Part shown: one piece after another, positions 7,396 through 15,994 of the stretch
Position numbering within the stretch: position 1 is the first letter of the stretch
Layout: each line of letters starts with the position of its first letter
Origin: Paenibacillus phocaeensis
GTDB taxonomy: Bacteria; Bacillota; Bacilli; Paenibacillales; Paenibacillaceae
Reading direction: 5' to 3'
NCBI RefSeq assembly: GCF_900021165.1
Contig: NZ_FCOQ01000012.1
Coordinates: forward strand, 120,732 to 159,367
Length of the DNA: 38,636 bases
The notes under the pieces: model-generated
Told to the model about the DNA's origin: nothing
The model's database searches: none
Seen by the model: only the letters and a program-made list of their open reading frames with translations
Position numbers and translations under genes: made by a program

Positions 7396-7553
7396 TGTGG
7401 ATAAAAACTGTGGAAAACAGGGATAACTTTCGGCGCCACTCTCAATTAGCGACACCTCGCATTGTGGATAATGTGAATTACGTGGATAACTTGTGCGCAA
7501 AAAGAATCCCGACACCAGGGTTCACCCCCAGTGCCGGGAAACGTTGTGGATGA
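7396..7553 (-). promoter_or_regulatory. Cluster of five DnaA-box-like sites
   Basis: Two perfect 9-mers TGTGGATAA (TTATCCACA on the minus strand) lie at 7396-7404 and 7463-7471. One-mismatch forms are at 7409-7417 (TGTGGAAAA), 7481-7489 (CGTGGATAA) and 7545-7553 (TGTGGATGA). All face the same way. They fill the space between the SLH protein stop (7554) and the glycosidase start. DnaA-box clusters away from the origin are known in Bacillus subtilis. Binding here is inferred from sequence alone. Confidence 0.6.
7499..7539 (-). terminator. Rho-independent terminator after the 1100-residue SLH protein
   Basis: On the minus strand TCCCGGCAC pairs with GTGTCGGGA (9 bp with one G-T pair), with a further GGG/CCC pairing inside the loop, followed by TTCTTTTT. 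It begins about 15 bases after the stop at 7554 and lies inside the DnaA-box cluster. Confidence 0.85.
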
Positions 7554-10500
7554 TTAGATGTAGTTCAGTTTATTCAGCACGCGCTTCAGCATCACCGCGG
7601 CTTGAGCACGCGTCGCGTTGCCTTGCGGCTGGAACGTATTTGTCGTCACGCCCTGGATGATGCCTTCCTTCACGGCCTTGGCCACCGTGTCCTTGGACTG
7701 GATCTTCGCCGCGTCCTTGAACTTCGATAAGGTCGCGGTGCTCGCGCCGTTCATCGACGTATCATACCCGGCGTATTCCATCGCCCGCACCATCATCAGC
7801 GCCATCTGCTCCCGCGTGATGTTGCTGTTCGGCTTAAACGTGCCGTCGGCGTTGCCGTTGATGATCCCGGCCTTCGCCGCCGCCCCGATGTACGCCGCCG
7901 TTGTTCCGGAGGAGACGTCCGGGAAGCGGCGGGCATAAGATTCATCCCCGGCAAGCCCGAGGCCTTTGGCAATGTAGACGGCAAATTCTGCGCGAGTGAT
8001 CTTCTTATCCGGCTCAAATTTGGAGCCGGAAGATGGCGCTACGATGAGTCGACTGGCCAATTCAGTGATGTCCGTCCGTGCCCAATGCTTGGTGGTGTCG
8101 GCAAAATAACTATAACCTACCGCAGGGCCCACTACGGAATTCCCATTGAGCTTCCCGTTGAAAATGACGGCGCTGCCGCTGGTTGTTGCTTTGGACGGAA
8201 CATAAGATAAGGTTTGTGAATTAAGGTCATATTGCATCAGCATCAATTGACTGTTCGGCGAAGTATTCGTTGCTCTAATGTATAGCCGCCCGTTATGGGA
8301 GATCTCCACCGCATTTTGCGTGTTAATTCCGTTAGATGCTGACACATAGATTTGCACCGGGTCACTCATTGGGGTTGTCGTTACGCCATTACTATAATTC
8401 GTCCCCGGTAATTGTGACTTCATGACCGGCTCCATCTGGATTGTAAGATAGGCTGAGGTCAAGGAGCTTGCATTTAACGATCTGGAAATCTCCGTGAACG
8501 GAATCTTTTCGACCGGTAGTTCATACATCGCTTGGTTATGTTTGACCATGAAAGACGCGGTTTTCCCTCGACCGTAGATGTCCATCAACGCTTGAATGGG
8601 AACAACCACTTCCGCCGCTTTCTCGGAGGAAGGAACCTCGAACACCAATTTACGAACGGATACGTTGTTGTCTACTAAATACTGAAAGGCCGTTTGCAAT
8701 TTAGTACTATCGATAGTGTATTTTTTGATTCCTACACCTAAACGCGAACGGCTGTCCGTGGCTTGAGCCGTATTCACGTTTAGCAGATATCCGCCAACTC
8801 CAAACTGAGCATTACTCATAGCAGTCAGATCATCCGGTTGTATTCCGTTCGGCGTTGGGGTCTGACCTCCCATCAGGTTTTGCACCGCTAAATTATTGAA
8901 GCTTTTTATCATATTGCCCAGGTTGTCATATAATGGCGCTGCTCCTGTCAGATAGGACAACGTCACAACTTGCCCTGCCACTACAGGAGAGCTCAGTTTC
9001 AAGGTGACCGTATTGCCGTTAAGCGTTGCGGATTGAACCCCTCGGTTCACGTTGCCCACATTGACATAAAATTGATTCACCGGGATATAGGACGCCGGCT
9101 TCAAATTAGAATTAAACGTGATCGTAAGCGTATCCCCCGTTACCGTTGCGGAACGAACTCCTTCAGCAAGGTTACCGTAAGTGACCGGTTGCAGATTGAT
9201 GTATCCCGCCAAGTTCCCGTTGAGATCCGCAATGCCCCCGCTACCCGAAACATAAGATAACGTGACGTTTTGATCTTTCGTAAACGAGGAGGCCAGGGTC
9301 AGGATCACTTGGTTGGAAACAATCTCCACGGTTGTGACATACACCGGCGCATTATTGACCAAGATCGAAAACTGGCTTTTCAGCGGTGTCGGACTTGTGC
9401 GCAACGCTTCGTCGTATGTCAAAATCACTTTGTTGCCGGATCCCTCGACACTTTGGAATTTCGGAGCCACTGAATCATTGTAGTTGCGGACGAAGTAATC
9501 GGTAAAGCCGGCGATATCAAAGCCGCGATAATCCTGCAGCGGATAAGAGCCGGGGGAGTAGGATACTTTGACAACGTCACCGTTTGAAATCGAGTTGGAT
9601 AAATACAAGGTTATCGTTGAACCGCTGTGAGAAAGGCGGCTGACTCCCTTGGAACTACCGTTCGCTGTCACCGTAAACTGCTGATACGCATAACTCGAAG
9701 GACTCTTCAGGGTATCGCTAAAGTACAGCGTAACCGTATTGCTTGTTGCATACCCTTCTCGAGGTTTCGGCATGACCGAGTCGATTCCGTTGGTAACCAC
9801 TTTCCCAGTGAAGGCTGCCGCGGCATTACCGGATGTATCTCGAATCCCCGACGTACTGCCTGTATAACTGATTCTGACATCTTGCCCAACGGCTATACCG
9901 GTTTCCAAATAGACATAAACGGAATCACCGGATACGGTTACGTAACTGATTCGGCGCGTTTCGCCATTCACCGTTACCGTGAAGTTCGAAGTCGACAAAT
10001 ACGAAGAGGAATTTAAAGTCTCGTTGTACAACAAGCGAATGGTCGTGTTGTTGTACATCGTTGCGCTCTGGAGTACCGGAGCTGTTTTGTCGGACGCCGT
10101 GGTTTGGAAGCTCCAACGATTGTTCCCGCTGATTCCTGCATAATAAACGGATCTATTCTGGGCATCGTAAATTCCGTTCCCCGCAATTTCAATATAATAA
10201 CTGGTACCCGCTTCCAAGGTATTGGTTGGGGATATCGTGACGACATTAGAACTGGACGATACCGTAATAGGGACGATGGAATTGGTATTGGTTTTTTTGA
10301 GCGTTATTCCTGCATTCGCAACCCCCGAATTCAATCCTATATTTCGATTAAAGGTGATGGTCGGTCTCGTGTTGATACTGACGTTCGTACTGCCATTTCC
10401 GGGACTAAAAGAGGCCGACAGTGCTGCAGTGGACGAACTAGCTGTCCGGAACGACCAGCTATACGCTGCGGTAGTTTCTCCGCTCCCTTCGATGATAAAA

Positions 10501-10856
10501 GCATCATTAGGCAAAGTAACGGTATAAGCCGTGTTATATTGTAATAGCGTTGGCGGTGTCAGTACAATGGAATCTGTATAAGTAGCTCCTGTAACGGTAA
10601 CTTCTTTTTTATCCGTCACTCCGCCCGCACTTGTGGAGATGGTATAAATCTGCGTACCATTGGCCTTGATTCTACCCCCTGGAACACGAACCTGAAGCTT
10701 GGTATCTACTGGAACATTCGAAGCTCCGTTCGCAGGAGTCACCGTGGGTATCGGTGCATTGGCACTTGCGGCACTTGCAACCTCCCCTCCCCATGTTCCT
10801 AAGAATACATTAAACAACATCGTAAACATCATCCATATCGAGAGCTTCTTCTTCAT
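7554..10856 (-). CDS. Secreted surface protein with tandem Ig-like/SwmB-type repeats and C-terminal SLH domains
   Basis: A 1100-residue cell-surface protein. It starts with MKKKLSIWMMFTMLFNVFLG and a likely signal cleavage after ASAAS. Residues about 30-250 hold two Big_5-like Ig units (PVDTKLQVRVPGG; PTITFNRNIG). Residues about 255-660 hold at least four tandem units of about 100 residues with the pattern L-x-Y-(N/D)-E-x-L, F-x-V-x-V-N, V-x-(L/I)-x-Y and (L/R)-D-x-x-G-N, as in SwmB-type adhesin repeats. Three SLH units occupy about 917-1100, with TRAE, TRE and TRA signatures; these bind pyruvylated wall polymer. ATG at 10856 is preferred because AAGGGGAAAGC sits just upstream; an in-frame TTG at 10883 is weaker. 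The gene stands alone between two terminators. The exact role (adhesin or envelope protein) is unknown. Confidence 0.88.
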   Translation of the reverse strand: MKKKLSIWMMFTMLFNVFLGTWGGEVASAASANAPIPTVTPANGASNVPVDTKLQVRVPGGRIKANGTQIYTISTSAGGVTDKKEVTVTGATYTDSIVLTPPTLLQYNTAYTVTLPNDAFIIEGSGETTAAYSWSFRTASSSTAALSASFSPGNGSTNVSINTRPTITFNRNIGLNSGVANAGITLKKTNTNSIVPITVSSSSNVVTISPTNTLEAGTSYYIEIAGNGIYDAQNRSVYYAGISGNNRWSFQTTASDKTAPVLQSATMYNNTTIRLLYNETLNSSSYLSTSNFTVTVNGETRRISYVTVSGDSVYVYLETGIAVGQDVRISYTGSTSGIRDTSGNAAAAFTGKVVTNGIDSVMPKPREGYATSNTVTLYFSDTLKSPSSYAYQQFTVTANGSSKGVSRLSHSGSTITLYLSNSISNGDVVKVSYSPGSYPLQDYRGFDIAGFTDYFVRNYNDSVAPKFQSVEGSGNKVILTYDEALRTSPTPLKSQFSILVNNAPVYVTTVEIVSNQVILTLASSFTKDQNVTLSYVSGSGGIADLNGNLAGYINLQPVTYGNLAEGVRSATVTGDTLTITFNSNLKPASYIPVNQFYVNVGNVNRGVQSATLNGNTVTLKLSSPVVAGQVVTLSYLTGAAPLYDNLGNMIKSFNNLAVQNLMGGQTPTPNGIQPDDLTAMSNAQFGVGGYLLNVNTAQATDSRSRLGVGIKKYTIDSTKLQTAFQYLVDNNVSVRKLVFEVPSSEKAAEVVVPIQALMDIYGRGKTASFMVKHNQAMYELPVEKIPFTEISRSLNASSLTSAYLTIQMEPVMKSQLPGTNYSNGVTTTPMSDPVQIYVSASNGINTQNAVEISHNGRLYIRATNTSPNSQLMLMQYDLNSQTLSYVPSKATTSGSAVIFNGKLNGNSVVGPAVGYSYFADTTKHWARTDITELASRLIVAPSSGSKFEPDKKITRAEFAVYIAKGLGLAGDESYARRFPDVSSGTTAAYIGAAAKAGIINGNADGTFKPNSNITREQMALMMVRAMEYAGYDTSMNGASTATLSKFKDAAKIQSKDTVAKAVKEGIIQGVTTNTFQPQGNATRAQAAVMLKRVLNKLNYI

Positions 10857-10972
10857 CTTTGCTTTCCCCTTCCCCGGTTGCAATCCTATATGTAAAGTAA
10901 AAATATAAGGTTCAAGACATACCTATAATTATTAACGGCAAAAGCTGCCACCAAGTTTAGAATCCAGGGAAT

Positions 10973-11010
10973 AAAAAAAGATACCCGCTCAGAATTCTGA
11001 GACGAGTATC
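10973..11010 (-). terminator. Rho-independent terminator after metK
   Basis: A long hairpin (minus strand GATAC-CTCAG-AATT-CTGAG-GTATC with small internal mismatches) is followed by seven T. It starts about 13 bases after the metK stop codon. Confidence 0.9.
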
Positions 11011-11023
11011 CTTGTCGTTAATA

Positions 11024-12226
11024 TTACAATCCCGCTTGTGTCTTCAACGCTTCAGCCTTGTCCACTCTTTCCCAAGGCAAGTCGATGTCCGTACGGCCGA
11101 AATGCCCGTAAGCTGCGGTTTGCTGATAAATCGGACGGCGCAGATCCAACATCCGGATGATTCCCGCAGGGCGAAGGTCAAAGTTTTCGCGAACCAGCTC
11201 CACCAGCTTCTCTTCCGCGACTTTGCCGGTTCCATATGTATCCACATTGATGGATACCGGGTTCGCTACCCCGATAGCATACGCCAGTTGGATTTCCACT
11301 TTGTCGGCCAGCCCGGCTGCAACCAGATTCTTGGCCACGTAACGAGCAGCGTAGGCAGCAGAACGGTCCACCTTCGTCGGGTCCTTTCCTGAGAAAGCCC
11401 CCCCGCCATGACGGGCGTAACCGCCATACGTATCGACGATGATTTTCCGTCCGGTCAGTCCGGCATCCCCTTGAGGTCCGCCAATCACAAAACGGCCTGT
11501 CGGGTTAATAAAGTATTTCGTATCCCCGTCCAGCAACTCAGCCGGAACAACGGGGAGAATGACCTGTTCTTTAATATCCTTTTGGATTTGCTCCAACGTA
11601 ATTTCCTCGGCATGCTGCGTAGATACAACAATCGTATCGACGCGTTTTGGCTTGCCGTCCATATATTCAATCGTCACCTGGGTCTTACCGTCGGGACGAA
11701 GATATTCCAGTGTTCCATCCTTGCGCACCTCGGACAGTCGGCGTGCGATGCGGTGCGATAAGGCAATCGGAAGCGGCATCAGTTCCGGCGTTTCATTCGT
11801 GGCAAACCCGAACATCAAGCCTTGGTCGCCAGCCCCGATATTTTCGGTTTCTTTATCGACCTGAGCCGGATCCCGATTTTCCAGAGCTGCGTTTACGCCT
11901 TGAGCAATGTCGGCCGACTGTTCGTTCAACGAAGTCAGCACCGCGCAGGTATTGTAGTCAAAACCATATTTGGCACGCGTATAACCGATCTCTTTGACCG
12001 TCTTGCGAACGATCGCCGGAATATCGACATACTCGGACTTTGTGCTGATCTCCCCAATCACAAGCACCAGTCCCGTGGCTACCGAAACTTCACAAGCAAC
12101 CCGAGCGTAGGGGTCATTTGCCAAGAAGGCATCCAGCACCGCGTCGGAAATTTGGTCGCAAATTTTATCCGGGTGCCCTTCGGTCACGGACTCGGAAGTA
12201 AATAAGTGTCGCCCTTGTACGGACAT
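11024..12226 (-). CDS. metK: S-adenosylmethionine synthetase
   Basis: A 400-residue cytoplasmic enzyme that makes S-adenosylmethionine from methionine and ATP. The family signatures are present: [20 protein letters not shown] at the N-terminus (ATP and metal site), [16 protein letters not shown] near residue 120, and [20 protein letters not shown] near residue 265. The length is normal for the family. The start ATG at 12226 follows GGGAGG at good spacing. No S-box (SAM-I) riboswitch core is visible upstream, although many related bacteria have one; instead the leader holds a terminator for the preceding gene and a small hairpin. The gene has its own terminator and so appears to be a single-gene unit. 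Confidence 0.98.
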   Translation of the reverse strand: MSVQGRHLFTSESVTEGHPDKICDQISDAVLDAFLANDPYARVACEVSVATGLVLVIGEISTKSEYVDIPAIVRKTVKEIGYTRAKYGFDYNTCAVLTSLNEQSADIAQGVNAALENRDPAQVDKETENIGAGDQGLMFGFATNETPELMPLPIALSHRIARRLSEVRKDGTLEYLRPDGKTQVTIEYMDGKPKRVDTIVVSTQHAEEITLEQIQKDIKEQVILPVVPAELLDGDTKYFINPTGRFVIGGPQGDAGLTGRKIIVDTYGGYARHGGGAFSGKDPTKVDRSAAYAARYVAKNLVAAGLADKVEIQLAYAIGVANPVSINVDTYGTGKVAEEKLVELVRENFDLRPAGIIRMLDLRRPIYQQTAAYGHFGRTDIDLPWERVDKAEALKTQAGL

Positions 12227-12242
12227 AGATTCAACCTCCCAT

Positions 12243-12270
12243 GGATAGTATGGCTACGGCCTGTCTATCC
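12243..12270 (-). promoter_or_regulatory. Small hairpin in the metK leader
   Basis: On the minus strand GGATAG pairs with CTATCC around a three-by-three internal loop and an inner GGC-CGTA-GCC stem. It ends a few bases before the metK ribosome site, so it could affect translation. There is no run of T after it, so it is not a terminator. Confidence 0.4.
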
Positions 12271-12291
12271 AATACAATATAAAGCCCACTC

Positions 12292-12324
12292 AAAAAATGA
12301 ACCTTTCCCAAATCGGAAAAGGTT
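12292..12324 (-). terminator. Rho-independent terminator between the SASP gene and metK
   Basis: On the minus strand AACCTTTTCC pairs with GGAAAGGTT with one bulged base, followed by CATTTTTT. It lies about 80 bases after the SASP stop and ahead of metK. Confidence 0.75.
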
Positions 12325-12401
12325 GGATTAACATCCTTAAAGGAAATAGTATCGCATTTGCCAAGTCATGTCAAAATAATTGATGACTTTTGTGGAATAA
12401 T

Positions 12402-12671
12402 TTATAGGATAAAGTTCCGTTCTGCTTGGGCAACCAGGCGTTTCGTAATTTCTCCGCCAACGGAGCCATTTTCACGGGATGTCAGATGTCTCCAGCTTCC
12501 GCCGTTGCTTTGCCCGCCACCTAAAGCGCCAAGTTCACCGGCAAACTCCGTATCCGCCCCTCCGGATGCCCCATAACCTACAGGTAAACCAAACTCAGCG
12601 GCGATTTCGTATTTCCATTGCTGCAGGACCTGACGACTTTCCGGAACGATTTTACGGTTACTTCTTGCCAT
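12402..12671 (-). CDS. Alpha/beta-type small acid-soluble spore protein
   Basis: An 89-residue DNA-binding protein of the spore core, which coats spore DNA and protects it from UV and heat. Family signatures are clear: VLQQWKYEIAAEFGLPVGYG near residues 16-35 and ENGSVGGEITKRLVAQAE near the C-terminus. The sequence TEFAGE at about 41-46 fits the site cut by the germination protease GPR. It carries a Gly-rich linker (GALGGGQSNGG) between the two helices, making it longer than the shortest family members. ATG at 12671 follows AGGAGG at good spacing. A sigma-G-type promoter lies about 40 bases upstream (12710-12739), which suits expression in the forespore. Confidence 0.95.
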   Translation of the reverse strand: MARSNRKIVPESRQVLQQWKYEIAAEFGLPVGYGASGGADTEFAGELGALGGGQSNGGSWRHLTSRENGSVGGEITKRLVAQAERNFIL

Positions 12672-12709
12672 GATTCCAGCACCTCCTGAAAAAAGTTGGT
12701 TTCAAGAGA

Positions 12710-12739
12710 TAGTATGGCATTCACCCTCTTGTCCTACGC
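12710..12739 (-). promoter_or_regulatory. Sigma-G-type promoter of the SASP gene
   Basis: The minus-strand -10 CATACTA fits the sigma-G consensus CATnnTA. The -35 GCGTA fits GnATR at four of five positions. The spacer is 18 bases, as expected. The position, 39 bases before the start codon, is right. Confidence 0.65.
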
Positions 12740-12787
12740 TCAGGAATGTTTGTCTGTTCTGCCCAATCATGCCAATCCGCAAGCGAA

Positions 12788-13306
12788 TTATTTAATCTGA
12801 TATCCGCCCCGGACCATCACGGTTAAATTGTGCGTATTCCCGTCCTGCACTTGAATCCCCCGACCTTCTCTTGGAAAAGACAACAAATGGTTGTTGGCCA
12901 CAGCGCCGCCGTTGGCAATATCCTTCCCGTCGGTGAGATCCGCAACCCCATTGGAGTCGGCGCTATAAATCACAGCTTTCCCGGAGCGAACGATAAACTC
13001 CGCCCCAGCAGCGGCAACGAGAATCTTCCCTGGCTTCACCTCAACGATTTTGATCCCCTCTTCGCTCGAACCACCGCCAGAACCGCCGGTTGAAGGCGTG
13101 CTTGGGGGACTTGGCGTGCTCGTGCCCCCACCGCCACCAATAGCCTGCTGGATCGCCTGATCGACATAACTCTTGGTAACCACTGGATCATCCGCCGTTC
13201 CCGGCGTCGTTCCCGCACCCTCCGCTTGCATATTCAACAACGAACCTGCCCAAACACTGCCGCCAACCAACACCACGGCCGTTGCAACCTTCCAACCCGT
13301 CTTCAT
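12788..13306 (-). CDS. Small secreted or membrane-anchored protein of unknown function
   Basis: A 172-residue protein I do not recognise. An N-terminal hydrophobic segment (ATAVVLVGGSVWAGSLL, about 8-24) is a signal sequence or anchor. Next is VTKSYVDQAIQQAIGG, a short helix of a type seen in coiled or trimeric stalks, then a Gly/Ser/Thr/Pro linker at about 57-80. The folded part, about 84-172, has beta-rich sequence (VEVKPGKILVAAAGAEFIVRSG; GRGIQVQDGNT) and ends in VMVRGGYQIK. No catalytic motif is visible. The start at 13306 has GAGGAGG at good spacing. It lies after the 845-residue secreted protein and is separated from it by a strong hairpin, so it is probably expressed on its own. The GKILVAAAGAEFIVRSGKA segment may be a small beta sandwich; this is inference. 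Confidence 0.75.
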   Translation of the reverse strand: MKTGWKVATAVVLVGGSVWAGSLLNMQAEGAGTTPGTADDPVVTKSYVDQAIQQAIGGGGGTSTPSPPSTPSTGGSGGGSSEEGIKIVEVKPGKILVAAAGAEFIVRSGKAVIYSADSNGVADLTDGKDIANGGAVANNHLLSFPREGRGIQVQDGNTHNLTVMVRGGYQIK

Positions 13307-13369
13307 GATGTTCCTCCTCTATGAGTCTCTTAATGTATATGATAGTGGTTTTTGTTGGCAGTAACAAGC

Positions 13370-13399
13370 AAAAACCCCTGCGAGGGGGCAGGGGTTTTT
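13370..13399 (-). terminator. Strong terminator after the 845-residue secreted protein
   Basis: A perfect 12-bp stem (AAAAACCCCTGC with GCAGGGGTTTTT) and a six-base loop. Runs of A and T at both ends let it work on either strand. The minus-strand gene that ends at 13414 is its natural user. Confidence 0.92.
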
Positions 13400-13413
13400 G
13401 AGATTGAATCTTG

Positions 13414-15951
13414 TTAATACTTATTTATATCGTTGTTATTGTATCCTCCAGCCTGCGTAGCAATCTTAGTTTTCACACCCTGATAGGAATCATAAAGTGA
13501 GAATTGGAAAGCTCCCGATCTGGCTGTAGCAAAAATAGGATCATTGATCACATAAGAGTAACTTTGGTTTCCACCTACCAAGAAGTCTTTCTCCAGCTCG
13601 ATTTCCTTCTCGAATCTGGTGCCGCCGGATTCAACAACCTCCAGAACAAGCTTATGCTGAAACTCGCCCATTTCGAAAGTTAGATCACGCTTCAGATCGT
13701 ATTTGAAATTGATTTGCAACCCTGATGCGCTTGTATGTCCCTCGAGATTCGATATACTTATGGTGTAAGGGAAAAGCTCTACATCTTTTAAGGAATCTTT
13801 AATGCTCCGGCTATCCAATTTCAGTTCCATTGCGTTTGCATTGACGTATCCTGTCGGCTTGCCTTCCGCATCCGTAAATTTATTTTCCGTAATACCTTCA
13901 CCCACAACCAAGCTCCAGTTAGAAACAACGGTGCCTTTAGGTACTTTGGCCGAAAATGAAACGATAGAGGAAGCTGCTGGGCCAATTGTGTTCTTCACTT
14001 GGTTAACATCGGCTTTATAGTACTGTCCATCCTCTGTTTTGAAATAACCGATAAGCTGGGCCAAATTGCTTTGTTTATCTTCCAGATTTCTCATGATCAA
14101 CTCGGTATAAATAATATCACTCGAACCTCCTTTATAGAGGTACGTTTTCCTACCCATCAGATCAGCCTTCTTACCTGCCGTATCAAGGTTATTGTATGAC
14201 CCGTCAGCTATCGTTTTGAGTTCGCTAGTTCTTCCATAATTTGAGAACATAATCCAGTTGCTTGTTTTGTCTCCTGTCTTCCGTAGCAATTGAACCTGCA
14301 TTTGCGAGAATTTCAAGCTTGACGGAACATTCGTGACAACGTACACACTCGCTTTTTCACCTGCACCAAGTACTTGAGTCGTATTACTGTTTACCACCTG
14401 GACCGTACTATTCACTGCAGTGGCATCCAACTTATATGCACCCGCAAATTCAGGTAATTTAGCTGCTTGAGTTCCTTTATTGGCGATTGTAATTTTGGTC
14501 GCTAAGAGATTGCCGTCATTCCATGGTAACGTCTGTACACTATCCAGAGTGATGCCATAAGTTCCATCGTTATTCTTAACGATTTTTTCTTGTCCTACAG
14601 CATGCTGCATTTCCGTGTATTCCGGCAACTGATAAGCCGCAACCGGATAACTGGTTCCGGAATTAACCGGTGTAGCTGCTGGATCGGTTGGAGTCTGGCC
14701 CGCTCCGGTTGCCGTTTTTAGGATCAAATCCATTTGATCGGCATTAGCAATCAGCGGTAAATTCCCATCCACCGATATAATTTGCTCATCCCCCGGCTCC
14801 AGAATCAGCCCATCCAGTCCACTAGCTGTTAAAGGATAAGATTTGGCGCCAACTTGAATGGCAAACGAATAATTAGGAAGAGTTACAGCCGTGTCTCCCT
14901 GATTGATAAATGAGAACTGGATCGATAAATCGCTCTTGCCAAAGCTTTGGTTGCGCGATACATTAACAATTTTAGTGGCAATACTGTTGTTTTCAACTTT
15001 CAACACTTTTTCTTTATTAGGTGCCGTTGTCGTGGTTTGACCGCTTTTCGTGCCCAACCCCAGCGTGGCTACTGGCAGGTCGCTCTTTGCCGTTTCATCG
15101 GCTTGCGTCAAGATCAATTGAAGCCCATTCAAATTTACACTTTTCGGTATTTTGGCCATGAGATTCAAGTTCTTGTTTTCTTGCGGCAAAATCGTGTAAT
15201 TCGCACTTTGGGAATCTGCCGTTATCGCATATGGCGTTCCGCTGGCCGTTTGTGCCACAAACTTCAAATTAGCATTCTCGAGACTTTTAGTTCCGAGATT
15301 TTTCAAATTCAAAGCGACATTGACGTAATTATCGTTGCCCAGGCCAATAACACTGACCGAACTTACCTTTGCATTTACCATAAGATCGCTTAGGGTCAAA
15401 TTCTTCGAACTGCCTACCGGAGTGGCAACTGCATAACCAGCAGGAATGCTGATGCTCCCCAGCACTTGTTCATAGCCACTTACTTGGAAATTCCATTTAA
15501 CAATCTGGAAGTTCAAATCGCTATATTTAAGGCTCTTGGCAATTTTAGTGGTATATGTAACACTGACCGTTGATCCGGGAACCACTTTCTTCTTCTCTTT
15601 GTCTGCAGCGATGGCAGTGACGTTATAAACCGTACCCGACTTTGTTTTCACTTTCGTCCAGTAGTCAACCAGGGAAATACTTGCACTGCCGCTGTTTTGA
15701 TAGGTCAGCGTATAGGTAAGAATACTGGATTCTCCCTGAGATAAAATATTCACATTGGTAAGTTTTACGCTGGTTTTAGAGGTAAGATTAACCCCTTTTA
15801 GTTGACTTAACGTTTTTACGGCAGCTTGTTTCTGCGTCTTCGTTGTCTTGGCCGGAGTCTTTGCAGCTGCAGCATCAACAGCCCCACCTGCGCTTTGGGC
15901 AACCAAAGCAGCAACAGCCAAAGACGCCACAACTAATTTTGCTCTACTCAA
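13414..15951 (-). CDS. Large secreted protein built of repeated beta-sandwich-like modules, no SLH motif
   Basis: An exported protein of about 845 residues that I do not recognise as a named family. TTG at 15951 is chosen as the start because AGGAGG lies seven bases upstream and the product then begins with a clean signal sequence (LVVASLAVAALVAQSAGGAV). The remainder shows about five modules of 100-140 residues, at about 50-150, 180-285, 310-425, 450-600 and 620-740. Each has a Y/L-x-N-x-G-(T/S) strand followed by P-G-(S/D/E) and a Leu- and Val-rich strand. No SLH, LPXTG or lipobox is visible, so it should be released or bound to other surface parts. Its position directly after the S-layer gene suggests an envelope role. 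A palindrome covers the likely -10 region. Confidence 0.8.
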   Translation of the reverse strand: MSRAKLVVASLAVAALVAQSAGGAVDAAAAKTPAKTTKTQKQAAVKTLSQLKGVNLTSKTSVKLTNVNILSQGESSILTYTLTYQNSGSASISLVDYWTKVKTKSGTVYNVTAIAADKEKKKVVPGSTVSVTYTTKIAKSLKYSDLNFQIVKWNFQVSGYEQVLGSISIPAGYAVATPVGSSKNLTLSDLMVNAKVSSVSVIGLGNDNYVNVALNLKNLGTKSLENANLKFVAQTASGTPYAITADSQSANYTILPQENKNLNLMAKIPKSVNLNGLQLILTQADETAKSDLPVATLGLGTKSGQTTTTAPNKEKVLKVENNSIATKIVNVSRNQSFGKSDLSIQFSFINQGDTAVTLPNYSFAIQVGAKSYPLTASGLDGLILEPGDEQIISVDGNLPLIANADQMDLILKTATGAGQTPTDPAATPVNSGTSYPVAAYQLPEYTEMQHAVGQEKIVKNNDGTYGITLDSVQTLPWNDGNLLATKITIANKGTQAAKLPEFAGAYKLDATAVNSTVQVVNSNTTQVLGAGEKASVYVVTNVPSSLKFSQMQVQLLRKTGDKTSNWIMFSNYGRTSELKTIADGSYNNLDTAGKKADLMGRKTYLYKGGSSDIIYTELIMRNLEDKQSNLAQLIGYFKTEDGQYYKADVNQVKNTIGPAASSIVSFSAKVPKGTVVSNWSLVVGEGITENKFTDAEGKPTGYVNANAMELKLDSRSIKDSLKDVELFPYTISISNLEGHTSASGLQINFKYDLKRDLTFEMGEFQHKLVLEVVESGGTRFEKEIELEKDFLVGGNQSYSYVINDPIFATARSGAFQFSLYDSYQGVKTKIATQAGGYNNNDINKY

Positions 15952-15977
15952 GTTCAAACCTCCTATTAAATAAAAGT

Positions 15978-15994
15978 CGTATATATTATATACG
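15978..15994. promoter_or_regulatory. 17-bp palindrome over the -10 region of the 845-residue protein gene
   Basis: CGTATATA-T-TATATACG is a perfect inverted repeat around one central base. Read on the minus strand it contains TATAAT, a consensus sigma-A -10. The -35 region is weak (T-rich). A repressor site covering the promoter is a reasonable guess. Confidence 0.45.

Noticed and set aside
7396..7553. The chromosomal replication origin
   Set aside because: No dnaA, dnaN, gyrase or rpmH gene is nearby, and the sites are all in one direction without a clear AT-rich unwinding region.
12227..12401. A SAM riboswitch ahead of metK
   Set aside because: No S-box core was found, and the visible hairpin with a T run is explained as the SASP gene terminator.
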